From assembly GCF_018448905.1 (NCBI RefSeq), contig NZ_RCWA01000017.1:19443-83442 (forward strand): a stretch of DNA of 64,000 nt, read 5' to 3'. Positions 1 to 8,848 of this stretch are shown one piece after another. Origin of the DNA: Photorhabdus heterorhabditis. Its GTDB lineage: Bacteria; Pseudomonadota; Gammaproteobacteria; Enterobacterales; Enterobacteriaceae. The translations under genes were made by a program, and so were the position numbers. Numbering within the stretch: position 1 is the first letter of the stretch; each line of letters begins with the position of its first letter. The notes beneath the pieces were generated by a model. That model was not told the DNA's origin, searched no databases, and worked only from the letters and a program-made list of their open reading frames with translations.

Positions 1-1058
1 TGGGCACCGTGATTATGCTCAAATCTGCCGCCAGAATAGGTCATCAACTGAAAAAACTGACAGTCAATGATAGCAGTGAATTTGAGGAAATTATCGCTGT
101 TAGCCCGAAAATGATTCAGGTTGTTGAGCAGGCTCGGAAAATGGCGATATTGGATGCGCCGCTGTTGCTGATTGGTGAGACAGGAACGGGTAAAGATGTT
201 TTCGCAAAAGCTTGCCACTTGCACAGTTTGCGTGGAAAGCAACCATTTTTAGGGTTGAATTGTGCATCTATGCCGGATGATGTGGTGGAAAGTGAGTTGT
301 TTGGCTATGCGGCGGGTGCTTACCCTAATGCCATTGAAGGGAAAAAGGGATTTTTCGAGCAGGCTAATGGTGGAACCGTTTTATTGGATGAAATTGGTGA
401 AATGTCACCACAGATGCAAATCAAGCTGTTACGTTTTCTTAACGATGGTACTTTCCGTAGAGTCGGGGAAGAAAACGAAGTCAAAGTAAGTGTCAGGGTT
501 ATCTGTGCTACACAGAAAAATCTGGTTGAATTAGTACAACGGGGGGAATTTCGTGAAGACCTCTATTATCGCCTTAATGTGCTGGCTATTACGCTCCCGC
601 CGCTACGCGAGCGTAAGGCGGATATTATGCCGCTGGTTGAATATTTTATTGATCGTTTTTCTGAAGAACAAGGGATACCGAAACCTAAACTATCTCCTGA
701 GATTGCTCACTTCCTGACAGGCTACAGTTGGCCCGGTAACGTAAGGCAGTTACAAAATGCCATTTATCGGGCGTTGACTCAGCTTGAAGGTATGGAGTTG
801 AAGCCGCGGGATATACTACTGCCAGAATTTGAAACTGAGATTTCTTTTAGTGAGGACGTGTTCGATGGCTCTTTGGATGAAATCAGTAAACGTTTTGAAC
901 GCTCAGTGTTGACCCGTCTTTATCGCCACTATCCAAGTACCCGTAAATTGGCTAAACGTCTTGGTGTATCGCATACCGCGATTGCTAATAAATTGAGAGA
1001 ATACGGCTTGAGTAGCAGGAAGCACTCCTCCGGGTATGATTCGGATGATGAGGAGTGA
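1..1058 (+). CDS. tyrR: TyrR transcriptional regulator, C-terminal part (start lies before the window)
   Basis: The frame is open from the first bases, and the residues before the first in-window start (G-T-V-I-M-L) match TyrR, so the gene begins upstream. What remains is the AAA+ domain (Walker A GETGTGKD near 174-197; LLDEIGEMS as Walker B region; sensor motif FREDLYYRLNV) and the C-terminal helix-turn-helix (TRKLAKRLGVSHTAIANKLR). TyrR binds aromatic amino acids and ATP and controls aromatic amino acid synthesis and transport genes. The GAFTGA loop that contacts sigma-54 is degenerate (AGAYPN), as expected for this family, which acts on sigma-70 promoters. The neighbour tpx is convergent, as in Escherichia coli. 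Identity is very secure; only the N-terminal ACT/PAS part is unseen. Confidence 0.96.
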   Translation, partial: GTVIMLKSAARIGHQLKKLTVNDSSEFEEIIAVSPKMIQVVEQARKMAILDAPLLLIGETGTGKDVFAKACHLHSLRGKQPFLGLNCASMPDDVVESELFGYAAGAYPNAIEGKKGFFEQANGGTVLLDEIGEMSPQMQIKLLRFLNDGTFRRVGEENEVKVSVRVICATQKNLVELVQRGEFREDLYYRLNVLAITLPPLRERKADIMPLVEYFIDRFSEEQGIPKPKLSPEIAHFLTGYSWPGNVRQLQNAIYRALTQLEGMELKPRDILLPEFETEISFSEDVFDGSLDEISKRFERSVLTRLYRHYPSTRKLAKRLGVSHTAIANKLREYGLSSRKHSSGYDSDDEE

Positions 1059-1060
1059 AA

Positions 1061-1086
1061 ATAATGCCCACTTTAGTGGGCATTAT
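1061..1086. terminator. Bidirectional hairpin terminator between tyrR and tpx
   Basis: A perfect 11-bp stem (ATAATGCCCAC / GTGGGCATTAT) with a TTTA loop sits between two convergent genes, 2 nt after the tyrR stop. The AT pairs at the base supply short U-runs in either direction. Confidence 0.8.
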
Positions 1087-1099
1087 GCAATTGTTGGAT

Positions 1100-1603
1100 T
1101 TATTTCAGAGCAGCTAGCACGCTGTCGTAATCTGGCTCATTAGTGATCTCATCAACTAATTGGCTATAAATCACTTTATCGCTTTCATCAAGTACAATTA
1201 CCGCACGAGCTGTAAGACCTTTCAGAGGGCTGTCGCTGATAGCCACTCCATAATCTTCACTGAAAGTATCGCCACGCAGAGTAGAAAGAGTGACAACATT
1301 TGATAACCCTTCCGCACCGCAGAAACGAGACTGTGCAAAAGGCAGGTCGGCAGAAATGCATAGGACAACGGTGTTCTCCAGGTCATTCGCTACCTGATTA
1401 AATTTACGTACTGATGCAGCACAAACACCGGTATCAATGCTTGGGAAGATATTCAGTACCTTACGTTTTCCGGCATAGTGGCTGAGGGAAATATCGGAAA
1501 GATCTTTGGCTGTTAGAGTAAAATCTTTCGCTTTTTCCCCTGATTTTGGGAATTGGCCATTGACGGAAATATCATTGCCCTGAAATTTTACTGTTTGTGT
1601 CAT
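1100..1603 (-). CDS. tpx: Thiol peroxidase (Tpx, 2-Cys peroxiredoxin)
   Basis: This is a 167-residue protein, the usual Tpx length, starting MTQTVKFQG at 1603. An in-frame extension to 1738 exists, but the start at 1603 has a good ribosome-binding site (AGAGGAAG) and matches the family. Tpx reduces hydrogen and organic peroxides using thioredoxin. The peroxidatic Cys lies in [16 protein letters not shown] (about residue 61), and the resolving Cys in SRFCGAEG (about 95). It lies between tyrR and mppA as in E. coli. Periplasmic location was once proposed, but no signal peptide is seen, so the cytoplasm is likely. Confidence 0.96.
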   Translation of the reverse strand: MTQTVKFQGNDISVNGQFPKSGEKAKDFTLTAKDLSDISLSHYAGKRKVLNIFPSIDTGVCAASVRKFNQVANDLENTVVLCISADLPFAQSRFCGAEGLSNVVTLSTLRGDTFSEDYGVAISDSPLKGLTARAVIVLDESDKVIYSQLVDEITNEPDYDSVLAALK

Positions 1604-1779
1604 AGTCTTTTCTTCCTCTGATAAAGAAACCATAGCGTCCCAGTGTAGAAGAATATTCGGCTTTTTCCCATCAAAATAGCTCCTGTGACGTAAAATTGTC
1701 TGATTGTGCCATTTTGACAATGGTTTATAATTAAGCACTGGAATATTTTTTTATCTATATATACAAGGTATATTACCTT

Positions 1780-3402
1780 ATGCGCTATTTTAGTCTGACT
1801 GCATATACATTACTTATTAGTGGCTCTTTTCTCACTGTTTCTGCTTTTGCTGCGGAAGTTCCTCCTGGCACTCAGTTAAATGATAGACAAGAACTTGTGC
1901 GTCACCTTAAGGACGAGCCAGCATCTTTAGATCCGATTAATGCTGTGGGCCTGACAGAAGCGCAAATTCTGCGTGATTTGTTTGAAGGGCTGGTAAATCA
2001 AGATGCGTATGGCAACGCAATCCCCGGAGTAGCGACAAAATGGAAAACAGCGGATAACAAAATCTGGTTTTTTACATTGCGTTCTGATGCCCGCTGGTCA
2101 AATGGGGAACCGGTTACTGCTACAGATTTTGTTTATAGTTGGCAGAGGTTGGTCACTCCGGCTAACATTTCTTCTTTTGCCTGGTTTACGGCATTGGCAG
2201 GTATTGAAAATGCACAAGAGATTATTGATGGTAAATTACCACCAGAAAAACTGGGTGTTAAGGCCATTGATAAACATATATTACAGGTTACGCTGAACCG
2301 ACCTGTTCCTTATTTCCCTAATTTGACGGCGAATTTTAGTCTCTATCCAGTAAATAAGAACACAGTAGAAAAATATGGAAAAGATTGGATAAAAGTTGGC
2401 AATTTGGTAGGGAATGGCGCTTTCAAATTACATGATCGAGTTGTTAATGAGAAAATCGTTCTGATATCAAATCCTTATTATTGGGATCATAAAAAAACGG
2501 TTTTGACCGAAGTCACATTTGTGCCGATTAATCAAGAATCACATGCGACTAAGCGTTATCTGGCTGATGATCTGGATATCACCGAATCCTTCCCTAAAAA
2601 CATGTACAAAAAGCTGCAACATGAATTACCGGGGCAGGTATATACGCCTGATCAATTGGGGACCTATTATTACGCTTTTAACACACAACACGCACCAACT
2701 AATGATGTCAGAGTGCGTAAAGCGCTTTCTATGACGATCGATCGTAAGATCATTGCGGAAAAAGTATTGGGGACAGGAGAGAAACCAGCTTGGCATTTTA
2801 CGCCAGATGTGACAGCCGGTTTCCATCCTACAATCAGTGATATGGAACAACGCACCCAAGCGGAACTGGATCAGCAAGCAAGAGCTTTGTTACAGATTGC
2901 GGGTTATGGTCCTAATAATCCGTTGAAACTTTCTCTACTCTATAATAGCTCGGAGAATCATCAAAAGATTGCTATTGCTGTTGCCTCAATGTGGAAGAAA
3001 AAACTGGGTGTGCAGGTAAGTCTGGTTAATCAGGAATGGAAAACATATATTGATAGCCGTAATACTGGTAATTTTGATGTTATTCGAGCATCTTGGGTTG
3101 GCGATTACAACGAACCATCCACATTTCTAAGTTTGCTGACTTCAACACATAGTGGCAATATTGCTAAATTCCATCAGGTTAACTATGACAAACTTCTACA
3201 ATTAGCCAGTGTGCAAACAGATGATATTCTGAGAAACGATGACTATAACAAAGCGGAGCAGATGATTGCTGAACAGGCACCCATTGCGCCGATTTATCAG
3301 TACACTAATGGCAGGTTGATAAAGCCTTGGCTAAAAGGATACCCAATCACCAATCCGGAAGATGTGGCATATAGTCATACTATGTACATTATTAAGCATT
3401 AA
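1780..3402 (+). CDS. mppA: Periplasmic oligopeptide/murein tripeptide-binding protein, MppA/OppA family
   Basis: This 540-residue protein has a clear signal peptide (Lys-free hydrophobic stretch, cleavage near residue 24 after AFA). The rest is a class-C ABC solute-binding protein (SBP_bac_5). Family marks include the LVRHLKDEPASLDP entry motif, VTATDFVYSWQR, and the C-terminal repeat of APIAPIYQY. OppA and MppA are close paralogues. The position between tpx and zntB is that of mppA in E. coli, where it binds the murein tripeptide L-Ala-gamma-D-Glu-meso-Dap and feeds it to the Opp permease. The substrate is therefore inferred from synteny. It is divergent from tpx. Confidence 0.85.
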   Translation: MRYFSLTAYTLLISGSFLTVSAFAAEVPPGTQLNDRQELVRHLKDEPASLDPINAVGLTEAQILRDLFEGLVNQDAYGNAIPGVATKWKTADNKIWFFTLRSDARWSNGEPVTATDFVYSWQRLVTPANISSFAWFTALAGIENAQEIIDGKLPPEKLGVKAIDKHILQVTLNRPVPYFPNLTANFSLYPVNKNTVEKYGKDWIKVGNLVGNGAFKLHDRVVNEKIVLISNPYYWDHKKTVLTEVTFVPINQESHATKRYLADDLDITESFPKNMYKKLQHELPGQVYTPDQLGTYYYAFNTQHAPTNDVRVRKALSMTIDRKIIAEKVLGTGEKPAWHFTPDVTAGFHPTISDMEQRTQAELDQQARALLQIAGYGPNNPLKLSLLYNSSENHQKIAIAVASMWKKKLGVQVSLVNQEWKTYIDSRNTGNFDVIRASWVGDYNEPSTFLSLLTSTHSGNIAKFHQVNYDKLLQLASVQTDDILRNDDYNKAEQMIAEQAPIAPIYQYTNGRLIKPWLKGYPITNPEDVAYSHTMYIIKH

Positions 3403-3417
3403 AGTAAGGAGCTGGAT

Positions 3418-4401
3418 GTGGAAACGATTTACGGTTCATCATTGAAAGATGCTGATGCCGTCTATACCTGCCAATTTGATGGAGATGGTGGTATTACACC
3501 GATTAATATCAATGTACCCGCCACACCAGCTCAACCTTTCTGGCAACATTTGGATTACCATAATTCCAGGAGTTATCGTTGGATTATGGATACGGATTTG
3601 TTACCAGAACCTATCAAAACGGGGTTGGCAGGGGAAAGTTTGAGGCCGAAAATGATCCGTACCGGTGACGGTACGATGATCACTCTCCGAACAATTAATA
3701 ACAATGAAAGTGAACGTCCTGAGCAATTGGTAACCTTCCGTATTTATATCAATGATAAAATCATTGTTTCCAGCTGTCATCGTGAAGTTCATTCACTTGG
3801 ACAGGTGTTAAGTGATTTGCAAAATGGTATAGGTGCGAAAGCGACCGGGCACTGGTTGGTAGAAATGGTTGATACTATAACCGATGAGGTTGGTAACTTT
3901 ATTGAAGATCTGCATGACAATCTTATTGAGCTTGAGAATACGATTTTGGATCAACAGATGCCGGGGCGGGGAGAATTAGCGTTGCTACGTAAACAACTGA
4001 TTATTCTGCGTCGTTATATGGCGCCCCAAAGAGATGTGTTTTCACGTCTTGCTAGTGAAAGATTTCCCTGGATGAGTGATGAAGATCGTCGCCGGATGCA
4101 AGAAATTTCTGACCGTTTGGGGAGAGAACTGGATGATTTGGACGGTAGCATTGCCCGAACGGCAGTTATTTCTGATGAAATTACCTCGATGATGGCAGAT
4201 GCCATGAATCGTCGTACCTATACTATGTCATTACTTGCTATGATTTTTTTACCAACAACATTCCTGACTGGGTTATTTGGTGTCAATCTTGGCGGTATTC
4301 CTGGTAATGAATATTATTTGGGTTTCAGTGTGTTTTGTTTATTACTATTGGGATTGATTTTATTTGTTGCGTGGTGGTTAAGGCGAAGTAAATGGCTATG
4401 A
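3418..4401 (+). CDS. zntB: Zinc transporter ZntB (CorA family)
   Basis: This 327-residue inner-membrane protein, equal in length to E. coli ZntB, starts at GTG 3418 with AAGGA about 7 nt upstream. The long N-terminal cytoplasmic funnel (residues 1-265) is followed by two transmembrane helices near 270-290 and 300-320. The CorA-family signature GMN appears as GVN in GLFGVNLGGIPG, the form found in ZntB. The chain ends in RRSKWL as in E. coli. ZntB moves Zn2+ coupled to protons. It lies 15 nt after mppA and may be co-transcribed with it. fnrS follows, as in E. coli. Confidence 0.95.
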   Translation: METIYGSSLKDADAVYTCQFDGDGGITPININVPATPAQPFWQHLDYHNSRSYRWIMDTDLLPEPIKTGLAGESLRPKMIRTGDGTMITLRTINNNESERPEQLVTFRIYINDKIIVSSCHREVHSLGQVLSDLQNGIGAKATGHWLVEMVDTITDEVGNFIEDLHDNLIELENTILDQQMPGRGELALLRKQLIILRRYMAPQRDVFSRLASERFPWMSDEDRRRMQEISDRLGRELDDLDGSIARTAVISDEITSMMADAMNRRTYTMSLLAMIFLPTTFLTGLFGVNLGGIPGNEYYLGFSVFCLLLLGLILFVAWWLRRSKWL

Positions 4402-4468
4402 CGGTCAAAGGGTTATATTAAAGAAATAAAACATAATTACTAAAGCTTTGCTAAAACTGGCCTTTAAT

Positions 4469-4607
4469 TTGAGATATATACCCAATAGATTTCAAGATGC
4501 ATCGCGACGGCAAGGGAGCGAATCCCCGGGAGCAGAGATAACTCTGTGACCGGGGTGAGTGAGTGCAGCCAACAAAGAGGCAACTTGAAAGATGACGGGT
4601 ATATCAA
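4469..4607 (+). promoter_or_regulatory. FNR box of fnrS, split by an ERIC insertion
   Basis: The left half TTGAGATA (4469-4476) and right half ATCAA (4603-4607) flank the 127-bp ERIC. The filled/empty ERIC pair at 62,360 shows that an insertion adds 125 bp with a duplicated TA. Removing 4479-4603 by that rule gives TTGAGATATATCAA, one mismatch from the FNR consensus TTGAT-N4-ATCAA, centred 41-43 bp upstream of the predicted fnrS start at 4643. In the present arrangement only the right half-site remains in place. The reconstruction is an inference but needs no adjustment of the sequence. Confidence 0.7.
4477..4603 (+). repeat. ERIC element, full length (127 bp)
   Basis: It begins TATACCC, ends GGGTATA and contains the ERIC core (GCGAATCCCCGGGAGC ... 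GTGACCGGGGTGAG). The ends are inverted repeats, so the transcript folds into one long hairpin. It sits between zntB and fnrS, inside the fnrS promoter. Confidence 0.93.
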
Positions 4608-4642
4608 TATTCACCAAGAATAATTGAGGCATGATGACTTCC

Positions 4643-4820
4643 GCAGGTGAAAACAACGTTAAGCGATGAACGTTGTGCTCTATAATTGTAGTTTTTCTCA
4701 CATTGAATCTTTCTGTGACCGGAGTGAGTGCAGCCAACAAAGAGGCAACTTGAAAGATAACGGGTATAGAATAATTGCCCATTCCTGTGCCGATATTATT
4801 TTCTAATATCGGCTTTTTTT
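4643..4820 (+). ncRNA. fnrS: FnrS anaerobic small RNA, enlarged by an internal partial ERIC
   Basis: The 5' part (GCAGGTGAAAACAACG, then TTAAGCGATGAACGTTG from 4659) matches the start of E. coli FnrS as I remember it, including the GCGATG stretch that pairs with target mRNAs. The end is an intrinsic terminator: GCCGATATTA / TAATATCGGC (4789-4813) with a TTTTC loop and seven Ts, like the GCCGA-stem terminator of E. coli FnrS. It lies right after zntB, the E. coli location. The known RNA is about 120 nt; here it would be about 178 nt because 4712-4768 is ERIC sequence. The 5' end is estimated by alignment. FnrS represses aerobic-metabolism mRNAs with Hfq when oxygen is absent. Confidence 0.75.
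4712..4768 (+). repeat. Partial ERIC (right half) inside fnrS
   Basis: The segment from CTGTGACCGG to GGGTATA matches the right 57 bp of the full elements, and the left end TATACCC is absent. It lies between the fnrS seed region and its terminator stem. Confidence 0.85.
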
Positions 4821-5290
4821 ATTTTTCATTATTATCTTAATTAGAATAAGAAACTAATAAATGAAAATTAAGGTGAAAAATAAATTACCGTTCTTAAATA
4901 TGTCTAAAGTGGTACTTATACGGAAAAAATCATTGTTCATTCGGATTGAGGCAGTTAGTACGGAAACGATGACAGACCGAGTTTGTCGGACCAATTAAGA
5001 GGAGGTCGATAGTAAGCACCGTTGATAACTGCTATGCCCTGGCGTATCAGCTAATCCCTGTTGGCGGATCTTGTTGGTACGCTCATACGACACGTGGGTT
5101 TCGCTACGAGAGATTTCCTCTGTACCCAATCAGAGACGATAACTGTGAATCCAATTATTCCGTGTTAAATAACCTGTTACTTTTTTGTGACGATTAACTT
5201 GCCATATAAATAGCTGGCTGTAGTCGTTCGCCTTTAGTGAAAATAGTCGTAAGTGCTCGATTGGGCGGGGAGTCGTCACCTACAGATATG
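4821..5290. other. Intergenic stretch between fnrS and ttcA with no recognised gene
   Basis: E. coli has dbpA here; no dbpA-like coding sequence is visible. The sequence is less AT-rich than its surroundings in 4960-5160. A minus-strand frame of 49 codons starting GTG at 5279 and ending at 5130 is open, with an overlapping second open frame. No homologue is recognised and no good ribosome-binding site is seen, so it is not called a gene. It could be an insertion remnant. Confidence 0.3.
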
Positions 5291-5319
5291 TTTCAAACAA
5301 AAAGAAAAATCCGTATAAT
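5291..5319 (+). promoter_or_regulatory. Candidate sigma-70 promoter of ttcA
   Basis: A perfect TATAAT at 5314-5319 follows a weak -35-like TTTCAA at 5291-5296 with 17-bp spacing, about 65 nt before the ttcA start. Confidence 0.45.
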
Positions 5320-5385
5320 CCACTCCCTGCAAAAATCTATATAGGAAATCCATAGTCGATACAATCGACAATGTGAGAAGTCGCG

Positions 5386-6282
5386 ATGAATCAGAAAGAT
5401 ACGAGAAAAGAGACACTGGAATTCAATAAGCTTCAGAAACGCTTAAGGCGGAATGTTGGCAATGCTATTATTGATTACAATATGATTGAAGAAAATGATA
5501 TTGTGATGGCATGTATCAGTGGTGGTAAAGATTCATTTGCGATGTTAGATATCCTATTGAATCTGCAAAAGGCTGCACCAATAGAATTTAAAGTAGTTGC
5601 AGTGAACCTTGATCAGAAGCAACCTGGTTTTCCTGAACACATTTTACCTCAATATTTTGAGAGTCTGGATATTCCATATTATATCGTAGACAAAGACACA
5701 TATTCAGTTGTTAAAGAGAAGATACCGGAAGGTAAAACCACCTGTGGGTTATGTTCAAGGCTTCGCCGTGGAACACTTTATTCTTTTGCTGAAAAAATTG
5801 GGGCAACAAAAGTTGCACTTGGACATCATTTAGACGACATTGTTGAAACTCTATTTCTTAATATGTTCCACGGCTCACGTATGAAAGCTATGCCGCCAAA
5901 GTTACGATCTGATGATGGACGTAACGTAGTCATAAGGCCACTAACATATTGTCGAGAGAAAGACCTTGTTAATTATGCGGAATATAAAGAGTTTCCAATT
6001 ATTCCTTGTAATCTATGTGGTTCTCAAGAAAACCTACAGCGGCAGGCGATTAAAGCTATGTTGGTAGATTGGGATAAGAAAACACCAGGCAGGGTGGAGA
6101 GTATTTTCAAATCTATTCAAAATGTTAGCCCAAGTCAATTAGCAGATAAAGCGCTTTTCGACTTTGTCAATTTGCCGCTGTATCGTGAAGGTGAAAGAGA
6201 AGAATACGCATTTAACGAAGCAGTAATATCGTCGACTAACATTGATGAATCAATGTTTATTGATATTAGTATTGATATGTGA
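5386..6282 (+). CDS. ttcA: tRNA 2-thiocytidine biosynthesis protein TtcA
   Basis: TtcA thiolates C32 of some tRNAs using ATP and an iron-sulfur cluster. The PP-loop motif SGGKDSF is near residue 46, and the Cys pairs CGLCSR (about 122/125) and PCNLCGSQ (about 211) are present. The 298-residue chain is slightly shorter than the E. coli protein (311), and the last 40 residues are divergent and acidic, ending MFIDISIDM. The core ([33 protein letters not shown]) is strongly conserved. The start at 5386 has a weak upstream GAGAAG. Together with zntB and fnrS this keeps the enterobacterial order. Confidence 0.95.
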   Translation: MNQKDTRKETLEFNKLQKRLRRNVGNAIIDYNMIEENDIVMACISGGKDSFAMLDILLNLQKAAPIEFKVVAVNLDQKQPGFPEHILPQYFESLDIPYYIVDKDTYSVVKEKIPEGKTTCGLCSRLRRGTLYSFAEKIGATKVALGHHLDDIVETLFLNMFHGSRMKAMPPKLRSDDGRNVVIRPLTYCREKDLVNYAEYKEFPIIPCNLCGSQENLQRQAIKAMLVDWDKKTPGRVESIFKSIQNVSPSQLADKALFDFVNLPLYREGEREEYAFNEAVISSTNIDESMFIDISIDM

Positions 6283-6353
6283 ATTTTTATGTATCTACTG
6301 ATTGTCAGATCACCTCTTTTTTCTGACTAACCGGTTTTGTAAGGAATTGTGTA

Positions 6354-6480
6354 TATACCCTATGGATTTCAAGATGCATCGTGACGGCAAGGGAGCGAAT
6401 CCCCGGGAGCATAGATAACTCTGTGACCGGGGTGAGTGAGCGCAGCCAACAAAGAGACAATTTGAAAGACAACAAGTATA
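6354..6480 (+). repeat. ERIC element, full length (127 bp)
   Basis: It begins TATACCC and contains the ERIC core. The right end is mutated to AAGTATA instead of GGGTATA. It lies between ttcA and a convergent gene. Confidence 0.92.
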
Positions 6481-6539
6481 CAAGTTATCATGCTCTTAGC
6501 TGCCATTGGGAAAGACCTAAACATATAACATTTACGGAT

Positions 6540-6565
6540 ACGGACTTGCTCTTAAGCAAGTCCGT
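6540..6565. terminator. Hairpin between ttcA and the convergent SnoaL-like gene
   Basis: There is a perfect 10-bp stem (ACGGACTTGC / GCAAGTCCGT) with a TCTTAA loop. No strong U-run follows on either side, so termination is only likely from its position between convergent genes. Confidence 0.5.
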
Positions 6566-6579
6566 ACAAAATTGTTGAA

Positions 6580-7152
6580 TCACTCACTCACACCTATCTG
6601 CTTCATAAGCACAGAATCGTCCCAGAACAGATACTCTTCATCCATAACCCCTTTTTTGTTCCAGTGTCCGAGTGTCGCCATGGGGAGGTGATACGCCTTA
6701 CCTGTAGGTTGAATAACCTTACCATCCGGGAGAACCATGGGTTTCGTAAATGTTCCATCAGTAAATCCTGTTACAGCGGTCCATTCCGCATCAGCAGTAC
6801 CAAACCGTACCGGATGTTCTGTGATTCGGTTATCAGGAGCAAATGTCCACATATACTTCAGATCGTCAATATGCTTTCGAATACCCTGACTAGTATGACC
6901 ATCAGGGTAGTGAACAATAATGTCCATGGCATGGCTCTTATGTAGATCCCACCATCTTTGGTGTGTATAGACACGGAAATCAAGATCGTCAAAGTTAGCC
7001 AAATTTCTTGCCAGAGCTTTGGGCATCCCTTGGATTTTAGGTGTTGGTTGATCGACTTTCGTGCCGGGCCAATTGTTCTGTACCGCAAATGCTACTGGAC
7101 TGGTAGTAAACAGTAAAAGCGTGAATAACGATAACCTCTTGTGACTTTTCAT
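6580..7152 (-). CDS. Secreted SnoaL-like (NTF2-fold) protein, function unknown
   Basis: This 190-residue protein has a clear signal peptide (MKSHKRLSLFTLLLF, cleavage near AFA at 23). The mature part resembles SnoaL/ester-cyclase-like NTF2-fold proteins: an aromatic pocket region YTHQRWWDLHKSH, then VHYPDGHTSQGI, and a late WNKKGVMDEEYLFWDD, typical of this fold. It probably acts in the periplasm or outside the cell. The start at 7152 has AGGGGA 6-7 nt upstream. It faces ttcA tail to tail. The enzyme activity is not known. Confidence 0.75.
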   Translation of the reverse strand: MKSHKRLSLFTLLLFTTSPVAFAVQNNWPGTKVDQPTPKIQGMPKALARNLANFDDLDFRVYTHQRWWDLHKSHAMDIIVHYPDGHTSQGIRKHIDDLKYMWTFAPDNRITEHPVRFGTADAEWTAVTGFTDGTFTKPMVLPDGKVIQPTGKAYHLPMATLGHWNKKGVMDEEYLFWDDSVLMKQIGVSE

Positions 7153-7546
7153 GGTCTTTCCCCTTTGTTAAAGGAACTAAAGGATTGTTTTGTAAAGATT
7201 TAAGTATTTATTGCTGGGCTCCTTCATGAGATAAATTAAAAATGATTGTTCATCGGCTTACTTGACTTTGACTAGATAGAGAAGAACCACCAAAAACAAC
7301 ACAATTTAATAAAGAGTAAGTGACTAAACTGACTCACATACCTGATAACTATCGTATAGAAAGTTATCAGGTGGCCCCGATACTACGCCTAATAGAAAAG
7401 CCTGTAAATAGTCACTCAATGTAATTATAACCATAAAAAATCAACCGCTCGGATTGGCCGTTTTCACATCAAATTTTTTTCGTTCCAAAAGGAGTGTTTA
7501 GAATCTATTGTGATAGAAGAGATTAGTGATTGATAAATAGTGACGA
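7153..7546. other. Intergenic stretch with one hairpin
   Basis: About 390 nt without a gene. It holds a 10-bp inverted repeat CCTGATAACT / AGTTATCAGG at 7341-7371 with an 11-nt loop and no U-run. Nothing else is recognised. Confidence 0.4.
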
Positions 7547-7909
7547 ATGTTGCTAAAGCTAGGTAAAACAATTGATTCAATGAAGGGTGTTTACTTTGGT
7601 AATCTGTTTGGTGATGAGTTCGCGTTTGATTTACTTTTTGACTTGCTTTCTAAAAAGAGCCTCTTAAATAATAAACTTGATAATTACATTTCTAAACTAA
7701 ATCATGCATCGTCAGAAGTTTGCCACATTCTGAAGGATCATTTTAATAATCTTACTTGGAGAGGAAATAAAAAGGATGAAGGTAAATGGTGAGATGAATT
7801 TTATCAAAATTTTTTCTTGCAAATTACTGAAGAAAACCAAAAAAGAATAATTGACAAATATGAACTTGAATTGTTTCTGGTGATACCTTTGAAGTTATCC
7901 GAATATTAA
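7547..7909 (+). pseudogene. Small AT-rich gene with an in-frame stop, unrecognised
   Basis: The frame opens at 7547 (MLLKLGKTIDSMKGVYFG) and meets TGA at 7790, but the same frame continues with coding-like sequence (DEFYQNFFLQITEENQKRI) to TAA at 7907. This gives 120 residues with one nonsense codon. The simplest reading is a TGG-to-TGA or similar mutation after GKW. A functional 81-residue product cannot be excluded. No family is recognised. The very low GC content suggests acquired DNA. Confidence 0.45.
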
Positions 7910-8083
7910 AATTATGGTATTTACTAAAGATTTTTTTTCAACATGTAGAAAAAAATTATATTTGGTTTGCTTATGATGATTTTTTAAAATGACAATATTC
8001 ATAAAATCCATAATATTCTGAGTATGGAATGAACTTTGCCTTGCCACTCTGGACGTCAACTCATATCGCGTGAGAAGAAAAAT

Positions 8084-8242
8084 ATGACAACACAAAAAAT
8101 CATTTTTTTAATATTATTTTTATTTGCGAATTTATTTTAAAATGACTATTTTGTTTAGGTAGCATAAATTCTTTATGGTTTCAGTTTATTGCTTACTGGT
8201 ATAATAGGATTATCTTTAACATATAAATATTCTGATTTGTAA
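8084..8242 (+). pseudogene. Relic of a small two-helix membrane protein
   Basis: A start with RBS (GAGAAG, then ATG at 8084) reads MTTQKIIFLILFLFANLF, then three in-frame stops, then ILYGFSLLLTGIIGLSLTY in the same frame, ending at 8242. Two hydrophobic segments around a loop recall small inner-membrane proteins such as DUF3955, but this is only a resemblance. The flanking 7910-8083 and 8243-8515 are AT-rich, and I see no other gene there. Confidence 0.4.
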
Positions 8243-8515
8243 TTCTATATTTTTATTAGATAATTGTCAAATGATTCTGGCCTGAATCTTAAAGTTGTAA
8301 CCTGTCATTAACTCTTTCTTCCATTTCTGGTAGAATTTCTTTAATATTTTTTATCCATCGGAAATCCTCCCGTAAACTCACGGTAAATGGGGTTTAGAAA
8401 GCGAAATATATCATTTTTGTTACGTTACACCTTAAAGAGTTTGTGATAGATTCAGCTCGTTTTTATCTATTAATGTTGAACAATTGGTTTTTTTTCTGTT
8501 ATAGAGAGTAAAGAG

Positions 8516-8848
8516 ATGAATGGATTTGTATATTTAGTAATGGCAATAGTGGCTGAAGTCGTAGCAACAGCTTCATTAAAAGCCTCCGATGGGTTCAGTA
8601 AACTGTTTCCTTCTATACTGGTCATCGTTGGGTACGGTATCGCTTTCTGGGGATTATCTCAGGTAGTCAAAGTTGTTCCATTAGGAATTGCTTATGCGAT
8701 ATGGTCTGGCCTTGGTATTGTGTTGGTTTCTATTGCGGCGATATTTTTATATCAGCAGAAGTTGGATTGGGCGGCTATTTTAGGTATGGTGCTCATCATT
8801 GCTGGTGTGATGGTAATAAATTTGCTTTCTAACAGCAGTGCACATTAA
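8516..8848 (+). CDS. emrE: Small multidrug resistance (SMR) efflux protein, EmrE-like
   Basis: This 110-residue protein, exactly EmrE length, has four transmembrane helices. The essential membrane Glu14 is present (IVAEVVATASLK), as is the family block GIAYAIWSGLGIV near residues 58-70. SMR dimers exchange protons for cationic drugs or polyamine-like compounds. The start at 8516 is preceded by an AAAGAG region. It stands alone, before a small lipoprotein gene. It could also be named sugE-like, but the AYAIWSG motif favours the EmrE branch. Confidence 0.88.
   Translation: MNGFVYLVMAIVAEVVATASLKASDGFSKLFPSILVIVGYGIAFWGLSQVVKVVPLGIAYAIWSGLGIVLVSIAAIFLYQQKLDWAAILGMVLIIAGVMVINLLSNSSAH

Noticed and set aside
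4492-4782. Minus-strand open frame of 96 codons
   Set aside because: It runs through the two ERIC copies and antisense to fnrS; the repeated peptide is translated ERIC sequence.
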